From Brienomyrus brachyistius (taxonomy: Eukaryota; Chordata; Actinopteri; Osteoglossiformes; Mormyridae): DNA of 64,000 bases. Below are positions 24,841 to 36,575 of the stretch, in pieces. The notes under the pieces are model-generated. The model had not been told where the DNA came from and made no database searches. It worked only from the letters and a program-made list of their open reading frames with translations. The position numbers were made by a program, and so were the translations under genes. Each line of letters starts with the position of its first letter. Position 1 is the first letter of the stretch. The DNA lies in assembly GCF_023856365.1 (NCBI RefSeq), contig NC_064554.1, positions 11,818,801 to 11,882,800 of the forward strand. The letters run 5' to 3'.

Positions 24841-25134
24841 AAGTGACCCAAACACTCAACTGAAAATACTGGTTTGATCTTTCCTCGATACTAAGATCTC
24901 ACCTGCCCCGAGCCTAAACACCACGACTGCAGGTCCCATCAGAACTGGGTTGCACCCCCATCAATGTGAATCACACCGCGCTCTTAAGCGGGTTCACGTC
25001 TATAACCCCACTAACATCCCAATCAAAAATTTCAAGTGCTCCCAGTGAACTGCTCACACGGTCACTAAATACCCGTCTCTCACCCGTAGGTGCCGTCCGC
25101 ACCCCCAACCTATACTGGCCGGCAGCTGTGGTGA
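23253..25134 (+). CDS. gprc5b: G protein-coupled receptor class C group 5 member B
   Basis: Three coding exons, 23253-24270, 24368-24477 and 25090-25134, join in frame (phases 1 and 0) to 390 aa; human GPRC5B is about 400. The ATG is 2 bases after a splice acceptor, so the 5' UTR starts in an upstream exon. Features: signal peptide 1-22; short Cys-containing ectodomain without the large Venus-flytrap module, as expected for GPRC5; seven hydrophobic helices at about 48-73, 85-107, 119-138, 152-178, 190-214, 226-249 and 264-283; the family motif STWDDP after helix 6; tail motifs DYFDTSQ and RSNVYQPTEM, ending SAPPTYTGRQLW. Tail motifs match GPRC5B better than GPRC5C. It is an orphan receptor of the plasma membrane and endosomes. 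Exon 1 is very GC-rich compared with the flanks. iqck lies convergently downstream, as in human. Confidence 0.96.
24516..24838. repeat. Fish interspersed repeat plus CA microsatellite in gprc5b intron 2
   Basis: The sequence carries GTGGGGACTCTGCATTC, CCTTAACCCCTACCCAGC and GGGGACATTTTTGTCCCC, phrases I associate with a widespread teleost short repeat. It is followed by a poly-C run and a (CA)n tract at about 24811-24838. The element family is not named with certainty. Confidence 0.6.
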
Positions 25135-28074
25135 GCGCTGGCGTGAGGGGGGGCAGGAGACTAGAGGTCTGTCTCCAGGATTCTGAGTATCGGCTAAAGG
25201 ACATTTGCGTCTTTCATTTTCTGCTGTTGTTGTTGTTTTCTGAGGCTGCGATACCAAGCGACACCCCCAGCTCATGGAGACAGTCCAGGAGCGGCAGAGT
25301 CCTCTGTGACATTAACTAATGGACAGACTGTGGCAGCCCACTGAGGGAAGGACAGGAAGGAATTTGCACCTATAAATATATATATATTAGTTGTTTAAAA
25401 TATATATGATCAGCTGTGGAACTGGTGTGTGTTTTTTTAGCTAAAGGGTTAAACACACTTTTAATAGTTATTCCTCATACCCTACATGAGATTCTCTAAT
25501 ATTGATTTGTATTTTATATCATTTAATATGGTTTACTAAAGCTTTAATTTTATTTAGCATTATAACAGCATAGACCCAGAACTGCAGAGAGCGGCGTCCG
25601 TGCAGGAGTGTGACAGCATGATCAACCCTCCGACTGGCAGGACGCCGATGTACGTCGGTGTGTGTTTGTGCATTTATGACACGCTGACTTTGGACTTTAT
25701 AACTCCAGTTTCAGATGTAATGCTTTCCTCAGAGGTCCCACATTAATGGACATGGACCTGCAGGAGAACCAGTGAATTTAGACCTTTGATTTTGTAAGCC
25801 AGACTATTTGTAGCCCGGATGAGAATCCATATCAGCTTTTTTTTTTTGACTAGAGGAAGAAAGATCATTTTATTGTATTGTGGGAAAAATAAGAAAAATT
25901 CACCACCTCACCATCTAATAGTGTATTTAGAAACATTCAGTGTCCGAGGTTAATTAGTGTTTACACACCCTTGGTATTTTCCTGTATTTTCTGTTCATTT
26001 TCTCACCACACCACAGGCATTGTGATCTGAATGGTCTTGCAGATGTTGATTACATAAAAATCAAGGTGCCCCCACAGCTTGAAAGGTCCCCCTCCCCGTT
26101 TGGAAAGACATTCTTCTGGCACTACAGTGGTGACAGATAGTTGGTTGTGAGCGCTTCCCCCATCAGACCATCTCTGACTGGGACATCGACGGCTTGCCGT
26201 TTGTGGGCCTGGAGGGGTCTGGGGGCAGCTGTGCAGTAACAGCAGGCACTCAGGGACCGGCAGAGAGGGGAGTGAGCTGTCAGTCTAGGTCCCGCTACTC
26301 TGTGTCCAGGGACTGTATGCTTCAAAATGCGAAAGTGGAATGCGACCGGGCTTCCTCGACAACATGCCCATTGAAACAAGCCAAACTCATCGGGGGAGGG
26401 GACGGCCCCCATTTGTGTCTCTATCGTGATGGAGTCACTCTGGTGGCTGGTTTCTAGCTGGCCCCTGGGGCTCCACGAGGGAGGGAGCGCTCCAAAAGTA
26501 GTGGCAGCACTGAGGGCGCCCATAGGAGTGCCCGCCCGCCCAATCTCTGCCGTGGTGCTGCCCGACCACCCGGGGGAACAAGCTGGGTGTCCTCGCTAAC
26601 AAAAGGTCGCTACGTCTCTACTGTGCCAAGAGGGAGCCCTTGATCGGACAGGGGCTTGTGCATCCTGGGATGCCCGTAGTAGAGACTGGAGGATGCATCT
26701 CCCCTTCTGCACAGTGGTGACGGCAAAATGCTTCATTTTTTACAAAACATCAATTAGACATGCTAATATGAAATCAGTTTTTTTGTTTAATGTGTGAATG
26801 GGTTTATTCAGTTAGGTTAAATGTCTGGCTTTTTTTGTAACAGATATTTAAAAGTTCGTAAAACAATTTGATATAATATCTCTAGGCTTGTATTGGAATT
26901 TATTGAACTGTGATTATTTTTAAGAATATTATCTCGATACTTCTGGGAAAGACCCAGCTGATTATCTCCCCCGCTGTTCCCAGCGTGGCCTGGCTGGCTA
27001 CATGTAGTCACTCAGCCACTGCTCAGATCTTTTACTCTACTTAGATTTTGAGAAATTTTACAATGTGGGTGTTTTAGGTATATCGAGATGATTGTTCTCT
27101 TTCGCACTTTATGAAGGCTATAACAGAATCTGCATATATATGAAGTAAGGGGCTGTCCCTGTCCTCAGCCAGAACAGAATAAAGGGAAAGGCCACAGGAG
27201 TCACAGGAGTCACAGAAGACTTACTGTTGAGTCCAGACCACTCTAGATATCATGATACAGATTGACAGAGGTGAGAACAAGGCATTGGCTTTCAAGTAAC
27301 AAGCAAGGATTATATTCACACTTGTTCAGAACTTGTAGCTTAGGACTTGAGACTCTGATTTGTTGACTTAGAGCTTGAGCGATAAAACTTGAGACTTACT
27401 TATTACTTGAAAGTCAGTGACTTAATTCCACTTCTGCAGATTCATGTTAACACAGTAGAGCAGGGTATTACTTTATACTTACACCAGGGTACCAGCTTTT
27501 GGCCCATAAATGGGTACATACTTACATCATCTGAGGGGCAAAAAATGTGGCCAGTTTAGCATCAGTGTCCATCGGAAACAGCAGTAGTTTTCAGTCATAC
27601 GTTGTATTGAACATTTAGCATTAAAGAGGCAAGAGAGGCATTGGTCACGGGGGCAGCAGTGTTTGATTTGGCAGTTTTTGGTTCCTACAGCAGAATCTTC
27701 CAACATCTTCTAATGTCTATCTGTGCAGTGTAAGCGTGTTAGCATCTCAATGTGTATTCTGCCCTTGCAAGAGTACACAGAAACCCCCCACCCCACCACC
27801 AAATAGTGGAACATTCCAGTTCTTGTCAAATTATAACATTTATGCAGTGATGTGACAAGTTATGAATGTCCAGGTTAACAGATGAGGGATGATTATTTCT
27901 TCATGACCTCAGTAAGTCAGGGCCAACAGTGGGCTACGGGACCCAGAGCCGAGGGAGCACTGGGAACAGTCCCGATCAAGCTTTTTCACCAGTGCAACTT
28001 TTAACGTGTGTTTACAAGTATAATACGATCAAAAAACAAAGGTAACACATTACTTGAAGGGACACAAATAGGGT
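25135..28074 (+). other. gprc5b 3' flank and intergenic DNA
   Basis: This probably starts with the gprc5b 3' UTR. An AATAAA lies at 27178-27183 and another at 28940-28945; which, if either, is used cannot be decided. A GC-rich stretch at about 26130-26700 contains chance frames only. No further exon or known repeat was recognised. Confidence 0.4.
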
Positions 28075-28560
28075 AGTATCATGTATTAATTACGTATTAA
28101 TTAACTACGAACTAAGTGTTAGTTACAAACTGATCTCATGTTTATCATTAACGAATTGTCACATCTTTTCTCAAGCAAGTGCTACATTTCTTACTATAGC
28201 AGTTAATTATGTAAACCTTTGTGGACTACTGAAGGAACCACCGAAGGAAGTACTGTATGAAATAATAATGAATAACAAATGTAAAATATTGCTGTCAATT
28301 TTGTTCATCGTTAATGAATTGTGACAGATCATTTATGCCAAGTAGTTACTATATTTGTTACTATATCTGTTAATTCTGTAACTCTTAGTGAACTACTGAA
28401 GGAACAACTGAAAGAACTACTAATGAATAACACAATTGAAAGTCATGTTTGTTCATCATTAATGAATCATGACATCTTTCATCTTAGTAACTTGATTTGT
28501 TCATGATGTGAACTTCAGTAGTAACTAATTACTAAGTATTTTTGTCCCCTCAAATAACTT
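28075..28560. repeat. Three diverged tandem copies of a unit of roughly 130-170 bp
   Basis: The order ATCATTAATGAATTGTGACA, then TTGTTACTATATCTGTTAAT, then GAACTACTGAAGGAAC recurs three times with substitutions and indels. It is AT-rich and noncoding. Confidence 0.6.
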
Positions 28561-29782
28561 GTTGCCAATATGATTAAACAATTAAGTAAACAGGGTTACA
28601 ACACAATAGTTTAACGGATTGTTTTAGCTTCTTACTTTATATGTTTTGATAAATCTCTCAGTAGTTTTAGCTCTGTATGAACCAAGGGGATGGAACATCA
28701 CTGTTAACAGTTACACAGAAGTTGTGTCTCTTTTGCTTGACTGCTCACCTAGAAACACTCCTTTGACTGAAATGGTCACTAACCTGCCTCTCCTCACTGG
28801 CTCGTCCCCGAACAGCCGGTGGGGGTCTGTGGAAGTGTGTCACAGCTGTGACTGTGCCGTCATGCAGCATGCCTGTGTACGAACCCCAACCCCCAACGAG
28901 GTCGATCGCTGTTTCTGTCAACAGTTCGGGTGATCATTCAATAAACTGTGACCTTTCTACTGGCTCGTTTTAGCGTGTCGTTTGTTCATGTAGGAAATGT
29001 CTGTGGTATCATGGCACCTTTAAAGGATTTCAGTCACTGACTAGATAAATGTTTTGAAGGTGAAGATTTAGTACATCAAATGGCACTAAGCTCAACACTT
29101 CTTTAATGTATATTGGAGTATTTGTATGATCCTTCCTAATTCTATCCAAGTATCCAAAATAATAGACTGTCTTGAAGTCTATAAACACCCAGTTGCTTGT
29201 CATGGGACTGTTGCTTGTCATGTGACTGTTGTGGAGCTCAGACACTACATGGTTATTGGTATCAGTAATATTAGACAAAAATATCAGGCCTATCAGTTAG
29301 CGGTATTGGCAAAAATTTCCACATCGGTTTGCTACTAACTACGGTAAGTAGGATTCGACACATTTGCTTGTTTATGTTCCTTAAACGATAAAGTAGCTTT
29401 TTAGATGCCGTGAGAGAATAAATTATTGTAATGAATACAAGTAGAGGATCTAAATGTAGAACAGATGGTTGTTTAATGAGCAGGCAGGTGACACTGTCAG
29501 ATACAGACCGGGTCAGAACCAGAGAAGCAGGTAATCAGCAGTCTAACAATATGTCATGCACCTAACACTACAATACACACCCGAGACACTCAGTATAATG
29601 CAAACACTCAATATTCAATACAAAGACTGACTTCTGTAATCAGCTTAAAACACCAAAGCAGTCCGGTGAGATGCCATGCAGGTGCTTAGATTCCGGGGAT
29701 GACAATCGTTGTAGGTGGGGTCTCTGGCTGTGGCTGGGCGTGGGTGTGGCATTTATGTCATAATTAGGTAATTACATGTCCT
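28561..29782. other. Intergenic, no gene recognised
   Basis: An AATAAA at 28940-28945 lies in a less AT-rich stretch (28780-28990) that resembles the 3' end of a transcript, but no exon could be connected to it. Confidence 0.35.
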
Positions 29783-30000
29783 GTTTTAATAGGTTTTGAA
29801 GGCGACGGACATTGGCAAGGTAATTCCCCCCCTCCCCGAAATGCGTGCATCATTTATAGGCAGCTTATTAAACAAAAGTGCTCCTTAACATTGTCCTTAA
29901 CAATGGTGTTGGCCTCTGCTCCAGCATAAACGCAGAGGCTTAGGTCCCCCTGCCATATTATATACCAGCCTAGTATTAGAGTTGCATGGAACTAGCAAAT
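29783..30000. repeat. Non-coding module, partial copy B1 (block P)
   Basis: This repeats block P of the module at 14643: GACGGACATTGGCAAGGTAA, a poly-C run, GAAATGCGTGCATCATTTAT, and CAAAAGTGCTCCTTAACA. It breaks off after the CCTAGTATTAG phrase. Confidence 0.8.
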
Positions 30001-30198
30001 GCAGACCAGATTCCAGCGGTGGCATCTTATTCCAAAAGGCAAAATCAACAGAGCGAGCAACAGGATCCAGTCGACAGGCAGAAGCAGAGGTGCAGGCCGA
30101 GATCAAGCGATGGGTGATCAGATGGGCAAGTGGATAGGATGGCACTGGGACTGAGAGAGACAGACAGACAGTAGTCACAAGAATAAATGCTCAAATAG

Positions 30199-30340
30199 AG
30201 GTGGAAAGTTCAGGTTCAGAAAGTCCAGACCAAGACTTTGTTTCAACTAAGCAGTTCTGTGAATGTGAATCGTTATACTCAACTGGTTGGAACAAAATCC
30301 TGGTCTGGATTTGTATTTTCTGAACCAGAACTTTCCACCC
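30199..30340. repeat. Palindromic MITE-like hairpin, copy 1
   Basis: The left end (AGGTGGAAAGTTCAGGTTCA) is the inverse of the right end (TGAACCAGAACTTTCCACC), with an inner inverted pair around GACCAAGACTTTGTTTCAAC. A related hairpin is at 36493-36575. Confidence 0.7.
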
Positions 30341-30639
30341 CTGCACTCCCAGGAAGCGAGAAGATCTCATGCCTCCCTAACGCATCTTGGTCACTTTAAT
30401 AATGGGTAATCAAAGAAAGCCAATGACATCTGGGCAAAGGGGCGTGATCAATGATTGGAGACCCTGGTGATCTAGCACCCGAGCTGAATAGGGCATCCCT
30501 GACTGGGCGAGGCATGCTGGTGGGAATCCCTCGGGAGGCTTGGCTGGTGAGGCAAGAGATCCCTGAATGATATCATTGGATTTCCCCTGGGCTGATCTGT
30601 TTGCTTAAGGATACTTGATGGAATTAAGGGGGAAAAAAA

Positions 30640-31530
30640 CGTTCATTTTGCCTTTATTGATAGATAGACAAAGCCAAAATTAATTTCTCTTTATCTTCAC
30701 AGTGGTCTGGCCTTGATTGATTTTTTTGGTGTTAGGTTTCACCTGCTACATTCTGTAGTACTTCCTGTCGTATAACAGCATCGTTTTTTATCTTTCATTT
30801 ACAAAAACATATGATGCTCAGGGAAGGATTCCTTTAGCCCGCAACAATTTCCATTTCTTGCAGAGCAAACCCAGCGTATTAATTGTGCTACATTTAGCCT
30901 ATAAAACAATAGTACTCGTTAACAATGGCCAAACACAGGTTTGCCTTCCCCTGCCAAATTTCCCTGACGTCAGCTTTGTTGTTGAATGACAGCCTGGTAT
31001 TAGATTTTCCTTACAGAAAATTTAAAAGACAAAATAAAGGAAAAAAAGATGTTTTGTTTGACTTTATTACCCAGTGGCAACAAAGCTAAAATTTACTGTC
31101 CTTCCAGCGGTTTGACCTTGATTGTTTTTGCATATTTAGTTTTCACATACAGATCTATGGCACTTTTTGTAGCATAATGCTTTCGCTTTTGTCTTTTATT
31201 TACAATGGCATATGGTGCACATGGAAAGAATCATTTAGCCCTCAATAATTCCCATTTCTTCCAAAACAACTCTAGCGTGGTAATTGTGCTAAATTTAGCT
31301 TAAAGACACACACTCTGCATTGTTTTTGGAGGGGAATGCTGTCCTGTCGTGTTTTTCTCTAGCCACTCAATGGCAGTAGCATGCGTGTTCAGTCACATGC
31401 ATGTGGGGGCTCACGCGTGTGTGTGTGACTGTGTGTTTAGGTGGCGATCTATGCTGCTGCAGTCCCGGTCTCGCAGACATGTTGTTCTCCATTTCCATTA
31501 AATGCATTATCGGTTGTAGTGACTCTTTCA
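30640..31530. repeat. Non-coding module, rearranged copy B2 (Q-P-Q-R)
   Basis: Block Q (about 30640-30905, with GGATTCCTTTAGCCCGCAAC and TATTAATTGTGCTACATTTA) is followed by a shortened block P (about 30905-31015, with CCCTGACGTCAGCTTTG), then a second Q (about 31060-31310, with TTTAGCCCTCAATAATTCCC), then R (about 31315-31530, with CACTCAATGGCAGTAGCATG). The order shows internal tandem duplication of the P-Q unit relative to copy A. Confidence 0.78.
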
Positions 31531-32125
31531 AAATTTAAGGGTCAATGCAGGAGTAGGTGACATGGTTGGATTATGGACTGGACCAGAGGGGCCAGGGGCC
31601 CAGGGCCTCGGGCTGGAGGGGGCCTCTCAGCACTAGTGGCTGCAAGTCACAACATTTATAGCTAAACACTACGACCCTAATATAAAATGCTAATTGACCA
31701 CCCAGACCCTCTGCATATAGAGCGAGAGTTGAACACAGGGTCCCAGGGTCCTTTGACATACACAGCGCAAATTAGCACTTGTAACATAAGTTTACCACCA
31801 GGGGGACCCAGGGTCTTCTCAATGTACAGCACAAGTTACCATCAGCAGCCCCTCAGCGTATACATTGGGTTTTGACCTTTAGGGCCCCCAGGCAAGTTAG
31901 CCATGTCTGTGATGGATGGAAAAAGATCTGTCAAATACTTTTTGAGTTATTGCACTAACTGGATCAAGTGTCTGAAACTGGCCTCTTTTTTGTAGTAGTG
32001 ATATATGGATCACAAGATCAGAGAGAAAATCAAACAAGGAGAATTAAAAACAAAAAAGAAGGGCAGAAAAAATATGGGGGGGACTTATTTAGTGAAATAG
32101 TTAACGATGACATCAAGTGCGGTTA
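31531..32125. other. Unassigned, probably old repeat-derived DNA
   Basis: The phrase CAGGGTCC/CCCAGGGTC recurs at about 60-bp spacing around 31730-31820, suggesting a decayed tandem or transposon sequence. No gene. Confidence 0.3.
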
Positions 32126-32560
32126 TGTCATATACTATCCGTCAAAAGTTTTTGCGCACACTGAGATTTTCTAGTTTTGCATGTTAATCAATTAACATTT
32201 ACTAAAAATACACTCTATTCTTCGCCAAAAAATAATTTTACAGTATGTTCTCCTTTTGGGTACCTTTATTAGCAAGAAAATGTCATATCTTTGATTCATC
32301 AAAGTAACCTCCTCTAGCAGTTATAACAGCAAAGAAAATTCAAGGCATTCTCTCTACAAAGGACACTAAATACTTCTCTGTTTCATGGGATGAAACAGTT
32401 AACTAGTGCATTTAAATTTACAGGACAACCCAGAATTTGACCACAGAACCAGTTAATAGGATGCCAGACATGCACTGTTACATGCTCTTTCCATGTTATA
32501 AAGGAAATTTTTACTATTTGACTTGCCAGCGGCCAAAGGTCATTAATTGAATTTAAACTG
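32126..32560 (-). mobile_element. Decayed Tc1/mariner-like DNA transposon end
   Basis: A terminal-repeat-like start (CCGTCAAAAGTTTTTGCGCA) is followed after about 150 bp by sequence whose minus strand resembles the C-terminal end of a Tc1-type transposase. It contains stop codons and shifts. No second terminus was found, so it is a fragment. Confidence 0.5.
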
Positions 32561-33379
32561 TTTGTGTTCAAGAAGTTGCAGTGACATTCAGAATTTTGAT
32601 TTGAAGGGATTATTGTGGAAATAGCATTTTTATTTTACCAAAATAGAACCTTTTAACCAGCTTAATTCAGTATAGCATGTTACCAGATCACCATGCTTAC
32701 ATATATCCCTCTGAGAAACACTGGTAATGTGTGATCGGGTCTCTAAATTGGACAAAATAATTCATTTGAGTGGGTGGTGGGTGGATGATTTATGAATGCA
32801 TGTGAATTTGAATGATGTCAAAACCCATACGTGCATCAGTACTATGTAGTGCTCCTTCAATTTTTTGGGAAATTTGTCCCAAAATTTGGTAATTTTCAGT
32901 TTTTTACCCATATAATATGTCTGCAATGTTTGAAAAAAATCCATAAAAACTTTCAGAGTTACTGTGTTCAACAGGATTAAGTGCCTTCTGCCGTTTCCTT
33001 CCTCTGATGCCGCTGCTTCAGATCTTCATCCATGTAACGTTTATGTGAAACAGTAACAAGATCCATCAAATACTTTTTCACTGATTACATTCACAAGGTC
33101 AAAAGCTGATTGCTCTCACTCATCATTCTGATACCACCCAGTAATTTCAAAATTTGATCAGTTCCAACTCTTCACGCGTAAAATATGTCCACAAAGTTTG
33201 AAAAAGATCCTTCAAACACTTTTTCAGTTACTGCAGGATTTTGCTTCAGACTATTGGTTTGAAATCCGGAACATATCTCTTCTAAGTGCTTTAGGTGGTA
33301 GGTGAATGTACAGCTAAATATAAGGACGTCAAGTAAATACACCACACAAGTCATCCGAAGAAACTCCTAACGTACCACC
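32561..33379. other. Unassigned AT-rich DNA with a thrice-repeated phrase
   Basis: A phrase of the type ATATGTCCACAAAGTTTGAA followed by GATCC and ACTTTTTCAGTTACTG occurs near 32918, 33050 and 33182, with a weaker copy near 31918. It is a short dispersed repeat, not coding. Confidence 0.4.
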
Positions 33380-34230
33380 TTCATCAACCTTTGAAATGTT
33401 GCTGGCGCATTAGTGAGTCTCATGGGCATAACCTTAAAGTGATATAAACCACTTCCGCTTGCAAATGCCATTTTTCCTGATCCTGTTTATCTAGCTCCAC
33501 TTGCCAATACCCATGATGCAGGTCCATGGTGGAGAACAAGGCGGAACCATCCAAAGCATCATCACCTCTCAGTAAAGGATGAGTGTTTTACTGTAACGGA
33601 ATTAAGTTTTCTATAGCTGACAAAAAAACGCATTCCCCCTTTCTGTGCTGGCCAAGGACTAAAGGAGTAGCATTGCCTGTTTGGATACAATGTCTGTTGA
33701 CCTCTGTCCTCAGGAATCCTCTTGGAAACATTACCACACTTTCTCACCAGTGATTCCAATGCCGTGGCCTGTTTCGGGATAACCCAAGTTATTTATTTGT
33801 ATGGGAGGTACTGAATAATCTGGAGTTAGAGAGCCTACCCAGCAGAAACCAGCACACAGGTGCTGCCAGATAAGGAAGAATGAAACTCACCTACATGCTT
33901 TGTCAGGAAATCCCAGCGAAGGATAACAGGAAGGAGGGATCCTCTAACAACCTGGAACTCATGTTGGAACAGCTTGTGGTTCAGGCGAATGTCAAGCAAC
34001 AGAGTCACTACCGTTTCCAAGCACTGTCCATTGACCGGAGCCCCTGTGTCACTGCTCTGCTGATATTTTGGGGACCCCTGGTAAATGCCAACCTTGTCCA
34101 AACCTCCTAGAGGGGATTGACCAGCAGTCATAGGAGTCCTGTTCCCATCCCTGTCTCCAGGCCAGGCCTGTTCTCTGTTCGATTCAGGAGTCCACTGGCT
34201 GGTAATCTGGAGACCCTTGGTGGACACCAA
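33380..34230 (-). mobile_element. Degraded Ty3/Gypsy-type retrotransposon pol fragment
   Basis: Read on the minus strand, 34230-33835 contains a retropepsin-like tail with an ILxWDFL-type motif, and 33760-33380 contains reverse-transcriptase sequence around the YRKLNSVT motif, followed by a (F)STMDL..GYWQVE-type block. The order protease then RT is that of gypsy pol. Stop codons and frameshifts break it, and RNase H, integrase and paired LTRs were not found. It is inactive. Confidence 0.75.
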
Positions 34231-34849
34231 CCATGTGTTGACTGGTTTGTGCCGCTTTGAGAGAGGTGCCCTCCAAGCAGCAGAGTCCTGACTCCAAGCC
34301 CTGACCCCAGTCCTCTCTCGTCTCTAAGCCCTATCTCCAGTCCTGTCTCGTCTCCTGTTGTGTTTGAGAGTCCTTAGGCTTCAAAAGGCTGGTAATACAA
34401 GGACCCTCAGAGGTTGCCAAACATGTCACGACTCGTTCTTGCCGATTTGAGTGGCGTCTGCCGAGCAAGAAAATTCAAACAGACACAAACTAACACAATG
34501 ACCAACTAGGGAAATGAACTAAGGCAATAATTTAAATACACAAACTAGGCTGCGCTAACGAGGACACAGGGGAGAAGAATTAACTTCAAAACCAAGCGAA
34601 ATAGAACACAGTATAAGCAGCAGGTGAAACTAATGAACAGGGAGCGATCACAGAACTAGGAAGGTTAAACTAGGAAACACTAATCAAACACGGGAAATAC
34701 AAGACTGGTACAAAATACAGTACAAAAAACAAGCCCTAACACAGGGAGGGTGGACCACGGATGGGAGAAATGACAGAAAATACTAGGAAAACCAAAACCC
34801 AGTACTAAAAATACTGGGGAACAAAAGTCAAACAAAATCCAGGACACAC
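34231..34849. other. Repeat-like intergenic DNA next to the gypsy relic
   Basis: A TGTCACGACTCG string near 34424 resembles the terminus of the solo LTR at 62848, so part of this stretch may be LTR- or leader-derived. The boundaries cannot be set. Confidence 0.3.
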
Positions 34850-34925
34850 AACACTGGGATGTGCTAGTCTCGAACCCACAACCTGCAGACTGAGTCACAC
34901 ACGCAACCCACTATGCTGAGAGGCC
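34850..34925 (-). repeat. tRNA-derived SINE head
   Basis: On the minus strand an A-box-like segment (TAGTGGGTTGCGTGTGTGAC) is followed by a good B box (GGTTGTGGGTTCGAGACTAG). This is a polymerase III promoter of a SINE. It lacks the secondary structure and 3' end of a functional tRNA gene. Confidence 0.65.
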
Positions 34926-35084
34926 ATTTGGGGAACAGCAAAAACACATTAGAGAAGACAAGGAACTAAGACCGAGAGGGGTAAAAGCTGAATGGCTAAA
35001 TAGGGAGGGGTCACAGAGGGCGGGGGCAGATGGTACAGACCCAGACAGCCCCAAGGCTTCCTGTGTTCACTGTCAGTGAAAACG

Positions 35085-35345
35085 AGCACGGGTACTTTCG
35101 CGTCGTGCTTTAAGGGCTATTGACAGAGACGGACATTGGCGAGGTAATCCCGCCCCCCCCCCTCCCCGAAATGTGTGCTTCATTCATCTGCAGCTTATTT
35201 AACAAAAGTGCTCCTTAACAATGGCGTTGGCCAGCATAAACACGGAGGCTTGGGCCCCCCTGCCATAATTCCCCGACGTCAGTTTTGTTTCTGAATGACA
35301 GACTAATATTAGATTTTCCTAAACGATCATTTAAAAAAGTGAAAT
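35085..35345. repeat. Non-coding module, copy C (block P only)
   Basis: It is very close to block P of copy A: the phrases GACGGACATTGGCGAGGTAA, GGCTTGGGCCCCCCTGCCAT and AATGACAGACTAATATTAG are identical. This is the best-preserved pair of the module copies. Confidence 0.88.
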
Positions 35346-35934
35346 TAAGGGAAAAAATAAACTTGTAAGTTAGTATTAGATGGCAGAAGAAAGTCCAAAT
35401 GAATTTGTCCTTAGTATGGACCACGGAATGCATCAGGAAAGGGGGGGGGGGGGGGCAATTTGGCTAATGCTGCCAATGCCGTAACGTTAAATGAAGTCTA
35501 AAGGAGCCGTCTCGCTCCTGTAGGAAGCCTGCTGACTTTGTGCTAAGCTGCATTCAGCGTTATAACAAAGTGCCCACAGTCTCATACACTCACGGTCTGG
35601 TGCTCAGACGTCGGTACGGTCACTTTCTGACTAAGGATATGCAAATTGATGCTGATGTAGTTTTTTTTTTTTATCTGAATAAGACCTGAACATCAAACAG
35701 CCCAAAATTATTTTGCACAATTTATTATTTTTTTTTAAATCAAATAATTAACTTACTTTCCAAACTGTTGCGCATATTTTTTTTTGTATTTCCTATCAAT
35801 GAAATTTGTGAATTTCTTTTATGAAGTAAAAAATTGTTTCGTGTATTATTGGATAATATTTAATTTGGTAAGATAATAAATCATACGAATGAAATAAGCC
35901 GCTGTAAAATTCCTCCTTCCTCAGCAGAGAAAGG

Positions 35935-36232
35935 ACTCTCGGTTCACGCCCTGGAGGGCACCCCTCTCAGTTCACGCCCTGGCGGGCACCCCTCTCGGTT
36001 CACGTCCTGGAGGGCACCCCTCTCGGTTCACGCCCTGGAGGGCACCCCTCTCGGTTCACGCCCTGGAGGGCACCCCTCTCGGTTCACGTCCTGGAGGGCA
36101 CCCCTCTCGGTTCACGCCCTGGAGGGCACCCCTCTCGGTTCACGTCCTGGAGGGCACCCCTCTCGGTTCACGTCCTGGAGGGCACCCCTCTCGGTTCACG
36201 TCCTGGAGGGCACCCCTCTCGGTTCATGTCCT
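35935..36232. repeat. 29-bp minisatellite
   Basis: Ten copies of a 29-bp unit containing CTCTCGGTTCACGCCCTGG and AGGGCACCCC, with a C/T variant at the GTCC/GCCC position. Confidence 0.93.
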
Positions 36233-36492
36233 CCTCCTCGCAGCTCCATCAGCTTGCAGCCCCGGTGAATCAATATACCAGCAGGACTGTAACGTGATCA
36301 GGCCCTGCGGAGACCGCAGCCTTCAAACGGCTCCCCAGCCCCCGATAAACCTAGATGAAACGATCCATCTCATGGTCCTCAGCAAGGTCAGGGCCGGTTT
36401 ATGCATGTGGTGGCATCCGCAGCGACGGGCTGGTATGCTAACTCAGGCCAGGCAGAACCTGCAGAGGAGAGTAGTTCAGGTCCACAGTCAAC

Positions 36493-36575
36493 CCAGACCA
36501 ATATTTTGTTTCAACCAACCAGTTGAGTACTCTGTGACTCTTCATACTGGTTGGTTGAAACAAAATCTTGGTCGG
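36493..36575. repeat. Palindromic MITE-like hairpin, copy 2
   Basis: GACCAATATTTTGTTTCAAC and the reverse-complement GTTGAAACAAAATCTTGGTC form a stem around the inner pair CCAACCAG/CTGGTTGG. The same core (TTTGTTTCAAC) is present in the hairpin at 30199. Confidence 0.7.

Noticed and set aside
34850..34925. Possible functional tRNA gene on the minus strand
   Set aside because: Good B box, but the acceptor stem does not pair and no terminator follows at the right distance; a SINE head fits better.
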